From Algoriphagus sp. (GTDB taxonomy: Bacteria > Bacteroidota > Bacteroidia > Cytophagales > Cyclobacteriaceae), in the NCBI RefSeq assembly GCF_029254265.1, contig NZ_JAQWXX010000025.1, positions 62,001 through 126,000 of the forward strand: 64,000 nt of DNA, given 5' to 3'. This document shows, one piece after another, positions 54,014 through 63,644 of this stretch (position 1 is the stretch's first letter; every line of letters starts with the position of its first letter). The position numbers were made by a program, and so were the translations under genes. Below the pieces are notes generated by a model. The model saw only the letters and a list, made by a program, of their open reading frames with translations, was not told the DNA's origin and made no database searches.

Positions 54014-55792
54014 TTGGCTAAATCAGATTTCATTACTAAGCTTTTGATCTGGCGGCTCAGACACATGAGCAACCAGTCATTTATCCTTATCCTTAGCGGG
54101 ATTATTGGGATAATTTCTGGCTTAGCCGCTGTGATTTTGAAAGAATCTGTTCATGCTATACAACACTTCCTGACGGAGGATTTTTATACAGAGTATGCCA
54201 ATTTCCTTTATATTCTTTATCCAATTATCGGTATCACTGCTGCTTATATTGTAGGAAAATACATTTTTAAAGATGTGGGAGGTCATGGAATAGCTGATGT
54301 GCTATTTACGATTTCTAAGAAGCAGAGTATTATTCCTGCAGTAAAAACGTACAGCAGGGTATTTACTTCGGCATTGACAGTTGGCTTTGGGGGATCAGTA
54401 GGGCTGGAAGCTCCCATGCTGGTGACAGGCTCTGCAATAGGCTCGAATGTAGGCTTGCTTGTTCATTTGAATGCCAAGAAAAGAACATTACTTATAGGCT
54501 GTGGAGCCGCAGGGGCAATTTCAGCCATCTTTGGCGCCCCAATTGGTGCAGTGATTTTTGCAATTGAGGTTATTTTGATGGAAATCAGCACAGCCTCATT
54601 TATCCCATTATTGATAGCATCGGTGACTGGATCTCTGACATCTATGGTGCTAATCGGAAATGACCCTGTTTTCACTTTTGATTTAGAAGGAACTTTTACT
54701 GCAGGGCATATGCCTTATTATTTGCTTTTGGGAATTCTTTGCGGTGTTATTTCACTTTATTTCAGCAGAGTGGTGCGGACCACTGAGCGTCTGATGGAAG
54801 GACTGGAAACTCAAGTATTAAGATTACTTTATGGTGGAGCATTGCTAGGATTCATGGTTTTTTTCTTTCCTCCGATTTATGGAGAGGGCTATGACACGCT
54901 TAATCTTTTGATCAACGGAAACTCAGATCAGCTCTTGGATAAAAGCCCCTTTTTCTCTTCTTCAGAGAATCCTTACTTGATTATTATTTTCCTTTCATTG
55001 ATTATTCTGGTTAAGCCTATTGCTTCTGCATTGACTTTGAGTGGAGGAGGAAGTGGGGGAATTTTTGCCCCTTCACTTTACGTAGGAGGTATTGTGGGTT
55101 TTGTCTTCGCGTATTCAAAGAATCAACTTGGATTTCATATTCCTTTGCCTCTTGCTCACTTTACCTTAGTGGCGATGTGTGGAGTAATGGCGGGAGTTCA
55201 GCACGCACCTTTGTCTGCGATATTTTTAATTGCTGAGATTACCGGTGGCTATGAGCTGTTCGTGCCTTTGATGTTTGTTTCGGCTATTTCCTATATTACT
55301 ACTACCTATTTTGAAAAAGATAGTCTATACGTGATTCAATTGAAAGAAAAAGGCAGGCAGCTTCCTGAATCTAAAGATGAAGAATTACTAGACTTAATCA
55401 GCATCACCAATGTCATCGAGCGAGATTTGCTTCCAGTTCATCCTGATTCCAAGCTTGGCGACTTGATTGACTTAGTGAAAATATCCAAACGAAATATTTT
55501 CCCGGTGGTCGATGAATATGGGATTCTCCGAGGAATAATTACTCTAGATGATATCCGCGACATTATGTTTGATCGAGAAAAACAAGAAACCATTTCCATC
55601 AAGGAATTGATGCACAGTCCTCCTGAAATCCTATTGGCTACTGAAAATATGCAAAAAGCAATGGGTAAATTTGAGCTATCTGGAGCTTGGAATCTTCCTG
55701 TAATTGAAGATGGTAAATATTTAGGCTTTGTTTCAAAGTCAAGAATCTTTAATGCCTACCGGAAAAAACTCATCAGACAAAAGGAAGATTAA
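54014..55792 (+). CDS. ClC-family chloride channel/transporter with CBS domains
   Basis: 592 residues. The ClC core (~20-425) has the conserved GGSVGLEAPML (gating-glutamate region), FGAPIGAVIFAIEV and GGGSGGIFAPSLYVGG segments and ~10-12 membrane helices. Two CBS domains follow (~445-590: PVHPDSKLGDLIDLVKISKRNIFPVVDEYG and MHSPPEILLATENMQKAMGKF). It moves chloride, perhaps exchanged for protons. The start is a TTG at 54014, chosen because the conserved N-terminal WRLRHMS stretch lies upstream of the first ATG (54065). A stop at 54005 closes the frame before it. Confidence 0.9.
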   Translation: MAKSDFITKLLIWRLRHMSNQSFILILSGIIGIISGLAAVILKESVHAIQHFLTEDFYTEYANFLYILYPIIGITAAYIVGKYIFKDVGGHGIADVLFTISKKQSIIPAVKTYSRVFTSALTVGFGGSVGLEAPMLVTGSAIGSNVGLLVHLNAKKRTLLIGCGAAGAISAIFGAPIGAVIFAIEVILMEISTASFIPLLIASVTGSLTSMVLIGNDPVFTFDLEGTFTAGHMPYYLLLGILCGVISLYFSRVVRTTERLMEGLETQVLRLLYGGALLGFMVFFFPPIYGEGYDTLNLLINGNSDQLLDKSPFFSSSENPYLIIIFLSLIILVKPIASALTLSGGGSGGIFAPSLYVGGIVGFVFAYSKNQLGFHIPLPLAHFTLVAMCGVMAGVQHAPLSAIFLIAEITGGYELFVPLMFVSAISYITTTYFEKDSLYVIQLKEKGRQLPESKDEELLDLISITNVIERDLLPVHPDSKLGDLIDLVKISKRNIFPVVDEYGILRGIITLDDIRDIMFDREKQETISIKELMHSPPEILLATENMQKAMGKFELSGAWNLPVIEDGKYLGFVSKSRIFNAYRKKLIRQKED

Positions 55793-55823
55793 TCGGTTTT
55801 AGAAGGAAATTTGGTCTGGCAAA

Positions 55824-55982
55824 TTATCTACATTTTAAAACTCTTTTCATTGGTACTTTTTTGAAGTTAGCTTCCTTTATCCACAAAATCGACATTCAGT
55901 ATTATCCTTTATTTGCCTGATTATTTGATACTTATAGCATTCGTAAAGAAAAGTGTGGATAAATTATTGATTTTGTGGATAA
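55824..55982. other. Cluster of DnaA boxes in a gene-free AT-rich region (oriC-like)
   Basis: Three perfect DnaA boxes (TTATCCACA) lie at 55877-55885 (plus), 55954-55962 and 55974-55982 (minus), with a one-mismatch box at 55824-55832. They sit in a 443-bp gap (55793-56235) with no ORF and AT-rich blocks to the right (around 56090-56200). Flanking genes converge on the site, which argues against a leading-strand-optimised origin. Confidence 0.4.
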
Positions 55983-56235
55983 AATTTTCTTGCTTTTTTT
56001 AATGTGCTTAATCTCGCTCTGAAAGGCGATTTTTCAATAATTATTTCTTCAATTTGATTTATGAATTCTAGCCTAATTTCAACAATTGTTAAATGTGAAA
56101 TCAAAATAATATTCGGTTTTTTAATTTTTCATTTAAAAAATCTCCAAATCCTTTAGAAGGAATATTTTGATTCAGTTAGAAAAAGTTGAAGTCTAAGAAT
56201 TATTCAATTTTAACACCAAAAATTAAAATTAGGAT

Positions 56236-56931
56236 TTATATCCCAAATCCTATCGGCGCTAGATTGTTCATCTGGCGAAGTATCCAAGCCTGTCTTCCTA
56301 TGATATAAGGAGTAGGTTTGGTTGGGTTCCATCTTCGTGGATTTGGAAGAACTGCTGCGATCATGGCCGCTTGGTTTCTGTTAAGTTTAGCTGCTGGCTT
56401 TTTATAATATGTCTGTGAAGCAGCCTCAATCCCATAGATTCCATCTCCCATTTCGATTACATTGAGGTAAACCTCCATAATTCGTTCTTTGGACCAGATT
56501 AATTCTACCAATACCGTAAAATAGGCTTCAAGTCCCTTTCTAAGGTAGCTTCGGCCTGGCCAAAGAAAAACATTTTTCACAGTCTGTTGGGTGATTGTAC
56601 TTGCGCCCTTTACTCGCTTTCCTTTTTTATTATTTTCCCAGGCTTTCTCCATGGCCTCAAAATCGAATCCCTTATGATCTAAGAATTTTTGATCTTCTGA
56701 GGCATAAACTGCCTGAGGAGCATTTTTGGAGATTTCGGAAAAGGGAACCCAATCTTTTTTAAGTCTGACTTCTTTATTTTCATCAAACGCTTGCTCAAAC
56801 AGCCTAATGACCATCAAAAGAGTAATGGGGACTGGCACAAAGCGGTATAGAATCGTGAAACCTATTGAGAGCAGAAAAAAATAAAGAGCCGATTTCCAAA
56901 TCAATCGCCAAATCCATTTGAATAATTTCAT
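56236..56931 (-). CDS. mtgA: Monofunctional biosynthetic peptidoglycan transglycosylase
   Basis: 231 residues: one N-terminal membrane helix (~10-35), then a GT51 glycosyltransferase domain. The catalytic glutamate lies in YASEDQKFLDHKGFD, followed by KGASTITQQTVKNVFLWPGR and KERIMEVYLNVIEMG, the GT51 signatures. It polymerises lipid II glycan strands and lacks a transpeptidase domain. Length is typical. It is on the minus strand, 9 bp downstream of the methyltransferase gene, probably one operon. Confidence 0.95.
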   Translation of the reverse strand: MKLFKWIWRLIWKSALYFFLLSIGFTILYRFVPVPITLLMVIRLFEQAFDENKEVRLKKDWVPFSEISKNAPQAVYASEDQKFLDHKGFDFEAMEKAWENNKKGKRVKGASTITQQTVKNVFLWPGRSYLRKGLEAYFTVLVELIWSKERIMEVYLNVIEMGDGIYGIEAASQTYYKKPAAKLNRNQAAMIAAVLPNPRRWNPTKPTPYIIGRQAWILRQMNNLAPIGFGI

Positions 56932-56940
56932 TGCTAAAGG

Positions 56941-57738
56941 TTAGTTAGTCGCAAATGCCTGTACAAATTGATAGAAAAAAACAGCATTTTCATCGTTCAG
57001 CACAGAAATAAGATCACTTTCCATTTCCTCGATCTCCTTTTTTGTGATCAATTTAGCTTCAAGTAATCCTGGAGCGCCACTTTTCAATAATATGGTCCAA
57101 AAATGTAACATCTTTTGAAGCTCCTCAGGTTTGGACTGATCCAAATGAAAACCACCATGGTAAATCTCTATAGAACCGAATCCTGCTTTTTTCATAAGAT
57201 TCCCCAATTGAGCTCCTACATCCGGATTTCCTCCCAAAGAGATTTGGAGCTGATTATAAGCTTCATAATATTTCCTTTGATTAGGGAGATCTGGATACAA
57301 GTAAAAACTTGAATTAAAAACCTCCGTTGCCCAAATTTTTGCTCCTTTGGTTAAATATTTCTTTGCAGACTCGAGCACCCTTACTGGTTCTGGCATATGC
57401 TCCAATGCCCAGCAAATAAATACTGAATCAAATTGCTCTTCCAGCTTTAAGTCTCTTGCATCTTGACAGTAAAAAGAAACCCGGTCTGTAGCAAAAGCAA
57501 GATTTTTTTTGGCTTGAGCAATCTGTGCTTCTGAATAATCTACGCAAGTAATTCTTAATTCTGGCCAAAGTCTGAGCAGCTCCCTTGTCTGAGCCCCGAC
57601 ACCTGAACCTATTTCCAACAGATTGGTGCAGCCGGAGAAATCGATTCTGGGATAAATTTTCGGTGCTAGATAATTGCCTTGATCTAGGAGGCGTTGCTGC
57701 TCTTCTGGGATAAATCCATGTAAATATGCCTCTGCCAT
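56941..57738 (-). CDS. Class I SAM-dependent methyltransferase
   Basis: 265 residues. Motif I is LLEIGSGVGAQTRELL (~41-56), then the acidic VDYSEAQIA and post-motif segments DSVFICWALEHMPEP (motif IV). The N-terminal HGFIPEEQQRLL start and the overall length recall methyltransferases acting on small molecules or lipids; the substrate cannot be read. mtgA follows after 9 bp on the same strand, so a cell-envelope role is possible but only by context. Confidence 0.85.
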   Translation of the reverse strand: MAEAYLHGFIPEEQQRLLDQGNYLAPKIYPRIDFSGCTNLLEIGSGVGAQTRELLRLWPELRITCVDYSEAQIAQAKKNLAFATDRVSFYCQDARDLKLEEQFDSVFICWALEHMPEPVRVLESAKKYLTKGAKIWATEVFNSSFYLYPDLPNQRKYYEAYNQLQISLGGNPDVGAQLGNLMKKAGFGSIEIYHGGFHLDQSKPEELQKMLHFWTILLKSGAPGLLEAKLITKKEIEEMESDLISVLNDENAVFFYQFVQAFATN

Positions 57739-57754
57739 TCAGTTTTATTTTAAA

Positions 57755-57804
57755 TAAAAATATTAAAAATAGCCCGATAAAAGAGTCTTTACTCTCCGCT
57801 ATTT
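57755..57804 (-). terminator. Terminator after the DUF3857 cluster
   Basis: AAATAGC (57767-57773) pairs with GCTATTT (57798-57804), with an inner AGAGT/ACTCT hairpin. On the minus strand it is followed by a long T-rich tract. The stop codon of the 57799 gene lies inside the stem. Confidence 0.7.
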
Positions 57805-59706
57805 CTTTTTCAGGATAATCGGCTGAGAATATTTATCAGCAATACTTTCCATGATAAATTTTAAATCAGAATATTCTTCCACAGGAAATAAACTTTGGGA
57901 TAATTCTATTCTACTGTTGATCTTGATTTCATCGGCTTCTGTGCTTATCTGAAAGCTAAATTTTACCCCCTTTGAAGGGATAGTAATAGACCCACTTTCA
58001 GGATAATCCTCTAATTCATATCCTATAGGAATAGGGATTATAACATTATAACTCTCATAGTTTGGATAATCGAATTCTACTGGTAGTATACGTTCATTTT
58101 GAGTGAAAATATTCTTAAAGAAAATAGAATTGGTGAACGGTTCCAAGGCTATAACCTTATCCTCAAGGGACCCAAATGGTTTCCGATAATTCACCGTCAA
58201 CATCCGTTTTTCTTTGATTTGGTTCAGAACTTCGAAATCGATTAATTCAAAGTCTTTGTATCTATCCTGCTTTATAAGTATTTCTTGAGAGAGTCCCGAG
58301 TAGTTTTCATCCCATTTAAGAGCGGCGTAATCTGTGTACCGTTCGGTGGTCCTTATAAAGAAATTTCCTCCCTCATCAACCTCAAAAATCAGTTGATTGA
58401 TTGTTCCAGACCGGTGATTTATTGATAGCTTATCTAATCTTCCATTTCCTTTCTCCATAAAAAATCCTCTTGGAACTAATTTTCTCACCGGAATCAATCC
58501 ATAAGGCATAATCGAATCACTAGCATCTAAGAAGACTTGTTTTCCCTCTATTTCTGCCTTTAGAATGGCGCTGTGAAACTGAAAAATATAAGGCTTCTCA
58601 ATCAATTGAGATCTTCCTTTTCCTCTTTCATTGATCATGATCAAATAAGAATCTATTCCGTGCATCCGAAAGAGGTAATTCAACAGAAGATTCTTATCAA
58701 AACTATTTCCCCTTTTCAACTCCACCATCCTAGGCAGGGGATAAATTGGTTCTAACCATCTCGATTCTATAGATTTATAGGAGGTGGAAACATAGTCAAA
58801 GATTTTCTTAGCCTGACCTTCTTGTGTAGAGTCTGAAAAATCTAAATCAGCCAAAAGAGAGTTTGGCCCGGTTTTGTACTGATAACTTCGATAGTCATCA
58901 ATCAATAAAATCTCAGTAGCCACCTGGTCCCAGGAAGCATAGAAAATCTCGGAGGACTCCAGCTCCTCTTCTTTATAATACTCTGAACTAAACAAGTATC
59001 CATCCACTCGTTCTTGATAATCAATTAGGCTTCCAACAAAAGGCTCAATAGGCAATGAAGGTATATCTCTCAGTATCCAAGAATATGAGTTGCTCCTTTC
59101 AGATACTTTGGTGGCTTCAGCAAGTCTTTTACCTTGAATGATCATCTGGTACTGGAAGAAACTTGGAGCCTTAAATCTATACGAACTGTAAAGTGAGGGA
59201 TATTCGCCCTGAAATCCCCAGCCATCAAGTAATGACAGCATTTTGCTTACCTTTTTATAGCTGAATTCCAGAATAGAGCCTCTTTTCACTTGTGGGAATG
59301 CAATTCGAATTTCAAAATATCCATCTCCCAGATCAACTTCTTTAATCGCTTCGTTTCCCAGTCGAATATTCTTCCTGCTGTTTCCATCCAGGTAGCTCAC
59401 TTGTGCCTTTACCTGAGATACTTGTTCAAAAAGATTGTCTCCTCTGTAGAAGCTTATCCTGAAATCACCAAAGTCTGAAGATTCATCAGTCAGAACTTTA
59501 TAACGATAAAAATAATCGGTATGAATCCCTCCATATTTAAAATAAGAATCCCCTGACTCATAGAGAACTACGTGTTTCGCTTCAGGCTCAAAAGAAACTT
59601 TTTCAATCAGGAGTTCCTGATCCGTGAATTTGCCAAACTCAGCCACCTGACCAGCAGCTTTGTTGCCAAAACAAAAGAATAGAAAAAGAAAACCGTAAAT
59701 CTTCAC
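57799..59706 (-). CDS. DUF3857/transglutaminase-like protein C, catalytic Cys lost
   Basis: 635 residues with a signal peptide ending KAAGQ. The N-terminal DUF3857 domain (~40-240) is followed by a transglutaminase-like domain. Aligned without gaps to the active paralogue at 61621, the catalytic Cys position is Ser335 (KRGNSFDK against YGDCKG) and the catalytic His position is not histidine (FHSAI against FNHVI). The Asp-type segment VFLDASDS remains. It is therefore probably a non-catalytic paralogue. It is last in a three-gene operon, 2 bp after gene B. Its stop lies inside the terminator stem. Likely periplasmic. Confidence 0.85.
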   Translation of the reverse strand: MKIYGFLFLFFCFGNKAAGQVAEFGKFTDQELLIEKVSFEPEAKHVVLYESGDSYFKYGGIHTDYFYRYKVLTDESSDFGDFRISFYRGDNLFEQVSQVKAQVSYLDGNSRKNIRLGNEAIKEVDLGDGYFEIRIAFPQVKRGSILEFSYKKVSKMLSLLDGWGFQGEYPSLYSSYRFKAPSFFQYQMIIQGKRLAEATKVSERSNSYSWILRDIPSLPIEPFVGSLIDYQERVDGYLFSSEYYKEEELESSEIFYASWDQVATEILLIDDYRSYQYKTGPNSLLADLDFSDSTQEGQAKKIFDYVSTSYKSIESRWLEPIYPLPRMVELKRGNSFDKNLLLNYLFRMHGIDSYLIMINERGKGRSQLIEKPYIFQFHSAILKAEIEGKQVFLDASDSIMPYGLIPVRKLVPRGFFMEKGNGRLDKLSINHRSGTINQLIFEVDEGGNFFIRTTERYTDYAALKWDENYSGLSQEILIKQDRYKDFELIDFEVLNQIKEKRMLTVNYRKPFGSLEDKVIALEPFTNSIFFKNIFTQNERILPVEFDYPNYESYNVIIPIPIGYELEDYPESGSITIPSKGVKFSFQISTEADEIKINSRIELSQSLFPVEEYSDLKFIMESIADKYSQPIILKKK

Positions 59707-59708
59707 TT

Positions 59709-61628
59709 TTAAGGATTCGCTATCTTTTTCAATACCACTGGTGCTGTAAGCTTGGAAGCTACTGACTCCATGAAAAACTTCAAATCTCCATAGCTAGCTA
59801 CCGGAATCAATGGTTTTTTTACTTCCAATCTGGCTGTGATTTTCAGCATTCCATCCACTTTAGTTGGGGCATAAGTAAAGGTAACATAACCCCCTTTAAT
59901 GCTGATTTGCTCCGCAAGTGGATAATCCTCTACTTCGTAGCCTTCCGGAATTATAACGTTCGTATTATATGTCTCATTGAAAGCAAATTGAAAATCCACC
60001 GGGAAGACTCGATAGGAAGCTGTAAATGGGTTTTTGGCAAAAGTGGAAAATCTCAAAGGATTGAAAATTATTAAATCGAGATTTTCTGAGTTAGGTAATA
60101 CTGTTTCAAAACTTACCGTGACAAAATTCTTTTCTCTCAGGTTATTCTCAACTGTTACATTTTGAATTATCATTTCATCCGATTCATCCTTATCAAAGAA
60201 TAATTCAAGAGATTCATTTCTAGACTGAAGCCTTTCAATATGGTGAGCAGTTTGAAGACCCATATAGAAATTTTCACGAATGGAGTTTTTTATACTTAAT
60301 CCCTTTTCTGGATTATACTCCGTCTGAGCAAAATAAATCGTATTGGAATTATGATTGATCATCACCGGTACGATCTTGCTTGTTTCTTTCTGCAGATGCA
60401 ACCCTTCTTTAACGTGCTTTTCTAGATCGACATATCCAAAAGGAGCCAATCGATCGCTCAAATCCAAGTATTGAAATTTGCCATCCAATTTTGCCAGTAA
60501 AAGAATCTCGTCAAACTGGTTGAGGAAAGGAAAATCCACCAAATCTGTACGACCATATCCTTTACTCCCAATCAGAACGGGGTCACACTCGATGCCTGCA
60601 GAATTAAGGATTCCCATATAGGTCAACATGAGTTCGGCTGGTGTTCCTTTCTTACTCTTCAGAAGCTGATTCAACACTTGTTCAGGATAGATCCAATCAT
60701 CTCCATCAATCACAAAATTATCCCTTAGGTAGTAATATACTTTTTGAGCTATCTCCGTTTGATTATTTCCGGTGAGCTCTATTGCCAGCAACTCTTTCTC
60801 CAATGGATTAGATCGATAATATCCCTTTTCTCGATAATATCCGATTAATTCATCACCAAGGGCTGGCCAAGTACTAAGCACATCTTCCCATTCAGAACCT
60901 TGAGCATATTTGGACAATTGGAATTCCACACGATCAAAATAATCTCGATAGTTTTTCATATATGGCTCTTCCTGGAAGGCATAAAGGTTCCGAAGAGTCC
61001 AGCTATAAGTCCCATTACTTTCTGTTTTCTCACCTTTATTTAGAAGGTTTTCGCCCTGACTTAGCATCCGATATTGAAGACCTGCAGTCATGGTGATCTG
61101 ATAGTGTGAATACAGCGTAGGAATATTATTCTGGAAAGTCCAGCCATCAATGAACGTGATTGACTTATCTGTCTCTTTGTAGGTATACTCTAAAATAGAA
61201 CCAACCTGCACCTTGGGAAAAGTAATCCGCACCTCTCGATACCCATTGTCTAGACTTACGTCAAAGATTGACTCCTTAGGAACTTCCGTCACCTCTGCTT
61301 TTCCGTCTACATAGTTAATAGTTTGAGCTTTGATACCACTGATTTCTTCGATTCGCTTTTCTCCTGAATAATAACGAATCCGAAGATCTGCATAGGATTT
61401 CCCTTCTTCAGCAAGAATTTTCATTCGCCCGAAGTGCGCAGTCTCAAAGACATTTCCAAAAAATCTGGACTCTCCATTTTTGAGCAAAAAAACTGCATCT
61501 GCATCTGGCTCAAATGAGACACTGGTTAAGTTAATCTCATTAGAATTGGCTTTGCCAAATTTTGGAGTTTGGGCAAGAACCCCAAATGAAATAACACTTA
61601 AGAAACAAAGGATGATTCGCTTATTCAT
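59709..61628 (-). CDS. DUF3857/transglutaminase-like protein B, catalytic Cys lost
   Basis: 639 residues with a signal peptide ending GVLAQ. The DUF3857 domain (~35-240) is followed by a transglutaminase-like domain in which the Cys position is Pro330 (KKGTPAEL) and the His position is Glu (FDEIL). The surrounding spacing to the conserved GI of SAGI is the same as in the active paralogue. YLDLSDRLAPFGY keeps the Asp region. It is probably non-catalytic. It is middle of the operon, overlapping gene A by 8 bp and separated from gene C by 2 bp. B and C are more similar to each other in layout than to A. Confidence 0.85.
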   Translation of the reverse strand: MNKRIILCFLSVISFGVLAQTPKFGKANSNEINLTSVSFEPDADAVFLLKNGESRFFGNVFETAHFGRMKILAEEGKSYADLRIRYYSGEKRIEEISGIKAQTINYVDGKAEVTEVPKESIFDVSLDNGYREVRITFPKVQVGSILEYTYKETDKSITFIDGWTFQNNIPTLYSHYQITMTAGLQYRMLSQGENLLNKGEKTESNGTYSWTLRNLYAFQEEPYMKNYRDYFDRVEFQLSKYAQGSEWEDVLSTWPALGDELIGYYREKGYYRSNPLEKELLAIELTGNNQTEIAQKVYYYLRDNFVIDGDDWIYPEQVLNQLLKSKKGTPAELMLTYMGILNSAGIECDPVLIGSKGYGRTDLVDFPFLNQFDEILLLAKLDGKFQYLDLSDRLAPFGYVDLEKHVKEGLHLQKETSKIVPVMINHNSNTIYFAQTEYNPEKGLSIKNSIRENFYMGLQTAHHIERLQSRNESLELFFDKDESDEMIIQNVTVENNLREKNFVTVSFETVLPNSENLDLIIFNPLRFSTFAKNPFTASYRVFPVDFQFAFNETYNTNVIIPEGYEVEDYPLAEQISIKGGYVTFTYAPTKVDGMLKITARLEVKKPLIPVASYGDLKFFMESVASKLTAPVVLKKIANP

Positions 61629-63483
61629 TGAAACTACTCACAGTGGGTTTGGTAAAGAAATAGGTCTTAGAAGTCATAGCATTGATCTTTTTCATTAGCT
61701 CATCCTTGACTTCTTTATCGGTATTTTCCGGGATTTTGATGGCAATGGATCTGGATATTTTTAATGTCTTCCCATCAAGCGAGTGTATCAGGCTTATGTT
61801 AGCAAAATCATCTTCATAGCTCAAATCCTCCAATAAATCATCTAATTGAAAAACCTCAGGTAATTCTATCAAGTATTCATCATCTTGGTAAAGGCAATTA
61901 TTGGTAAGCTGATCCTCTGAGATTTTTTTGATAAAAGACTTAAGAATGACCCGCTTTGCAGTAGTTTGGACAAATTTCTGGACGATCCCATCATAGCTTA
62001 ACTGCGCCTTTGGCAATGAGTCCAATCGACCTGTTTCCAAAGAGTAATTCTGAATGATCAACCCCGAGACCGGAGAGTTCTGATTGAAATAGTCGCGCTG
62101 TTGGCGTGTATCCAAACCGGATTTTATACTCAACATTTTCTCGGCAATATTTCCCTCCATTTCAACTTTCGAGCTGAGTTCAGCATTTCCCTGAGGATCA
62201 ATTTTGAATTCGTAAAACCCAGATATCCGGTTCCATTCAGGATTGTTATACATCGGGGTTTTGGTCAAATATCCCCCGGTTGGAGTCGTGACCAGCACAT
62301 GCCGGTTTTTGGTGAAATCGCCCAAATAGCCTGCAGGAAGTAATGAAGAAGTACATTCAAGCCATACCGGATTGGGAGAATTCGGCATTGGGACTTGAAG
62401 AATAACATGATTAAACTGCTGAGAAGGTAAGTCGATGACAATATCTTCAGCATCTACGCCTGCGCGGACTAGCGCTGGATAAGAGCTGATTCCAACGGCT
62501 TCAAGCATGGCCTTCATCAAGTTTGTCAAGCCCTTACAGTCTCCATAGGAAGAGTTGATCACCTCTTTGGCTGTCATAGTCTGCCAACCTCCAATTCCTA
62601 ATTGAATACTTACATAGCGGAAATTTTTTTGCAGGTAGTCATATAAGATTTTTGTCTTTTCGTAGGGATCATCGGTGTGAGCTACCATCTGAATGACTTT
62701 TGATTCAAAATCTGGCGGCAAAGCTCCCCTTCCCTTATTGAGTTCATATTGCCAAGCTGCGAGACCGGACCAATCATCCATCTTTCCTACATAGTTTTCG
62801 AGGGCAAAAGAGACTGGGGCCAAAAGAACTCGATGATCAAGCTTATTATCAAAATCCGGGGCTTGCACTGGTAGATCTTTTTCTTTCCAAATGATCACTC
62901 TTTCATCTCCGGATTGAAATTCCTCTTTAGTCCCCAAGAGATTCAATTCTTTGTATCGAATTTCCAAATGCTCAGGGTATACCACAGTTAAACTTGATTC
63001 CTGAAGTTTTTGATTAGCTCTAGAAACAGGAATCCAAGTGGGGATAAAAAAATTAGATTTGGATTTTGTGACTGTTTTGATTGTTACTTCAATTGGAAAT
63101 TTGGCGGTTTTAAGCTCATAATATTTTCTTCGATCATCATCAAATATGGATGAATAAGAATAAACTGCGGCATCCTCCATATCACGAAGCTTTGCTTTTT
63201 CCAAGGTTTTTTTGGTAGCAGGATCAATTACTTCTAGTTCGAATGACTCTATTTGATTCAGTTTATCATAAAAAAGTGTGGTTCTTGCATGTGCTAGTCC
63301 TTCTGATGAATGTATTATCAGTTTTCGCTCAACCTGATGAATAACCTCAAAAGAAGGGGTAAGATTAATCCATTGGTTTTCATAAAGATCTGAATAGACT
63401 GGTAGTTCTTTTAATACAGGAAGACTATCCATGGGGCTATAAGAAAATAGGAAAAGGGTAACCCCAATCGATAGTAAATTCAT
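61621..63483 (-). CDS. DUF3857/transglutaminase-like protein A, catalytic residues present
   Basis: 621 residues from ATG 63483 (MNLLSIGVTLFLFSYS signal-like segment); the longer frame from 63561 adds 26 residues ahead of this and is less likely. It has DUF3857 (~40-235), then a transglutaminase-like core with Cys316 in YGDCKG, His359 in FNHVIL and the WLECTSS segment where Asp/Glu completes the triad. Such proteins are exported; their substrates in Bacteroidota are not established. It is first of three tandem paralogues and overlaps gene B by 8 bp. Confidence 0.88.
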   Translation of the reverse strand: MNLLSIGVTLFLFSYSPMDSLPVLKELPVYSDLYENQWINLTPSFEVIHQVERKLIIHSSEGLAHARTTLFYDKLNQIESFELEVIDPATKKTLEKAKLRDMEDAAVYSYSSIFDDDRRKYYELKTAKFPIEVTIKTVTKSKSNFFIPTWIPVSRANQKLQESSLTVVYPEHLEIRYKELNLLGTKEEFQSGDERVIIWKEKDLPVQAPDFDNKLDHRVLLAPVSFALENYVGKMDDWSGLAAWQYELNKGRGALPPDFESKVIQMVAHTDDPYEKTKILYDYLQKNFRYVSIQLGIGGWQTMTAKEVINSSYGDCKGLTNLMKAMLEAVGISSYPALVRAGVDAEDIVIDLPSQQFNHVILQVPMPNSPNPVWLECTSSLLPAGYLGDFTKNRHVLVTTPTGGYLTKTPMYNNPEWNRISGFYEFKIDPQGNAELSSKVEMEGNIAEKMLSIKSGLDTRQQRDYFNQNSPVSGLIIQNYSLETGRLDSLPKAQLSYDGIVQKFVQTTAKRVILKSFIKKISEDQLTNNCLYQDDEYLIELPEVFQLDDLLEDLSYEDDFANISLIHSLDGKTLKISRSIAIKIPENTDKEVKDELMKKINAMTSKTYFFTKPTVSSFNE

Positions 63484-63644
63484 TTTCAGTGTATTGGTAT
63501 ATATTCGAAATCTAAACGAAAGATTTGAAAAACTAAGAGAGCGGGTTAAAATAATTTTCACCTTTTTTAGAATGTAGTTTGACGTAAAAAATTTGAATCC
63601 TATTACTAATTTTTTGACTTGTAAATCCCAAATAATCTGGCCTA

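Noticed and set aside
63484-63561. 26-residue extension of DUF3857 protein A
   Set aside because: It lies ahead of a proper signal-peptide start at 63483 and has no homologous pattern in proteins B or C.
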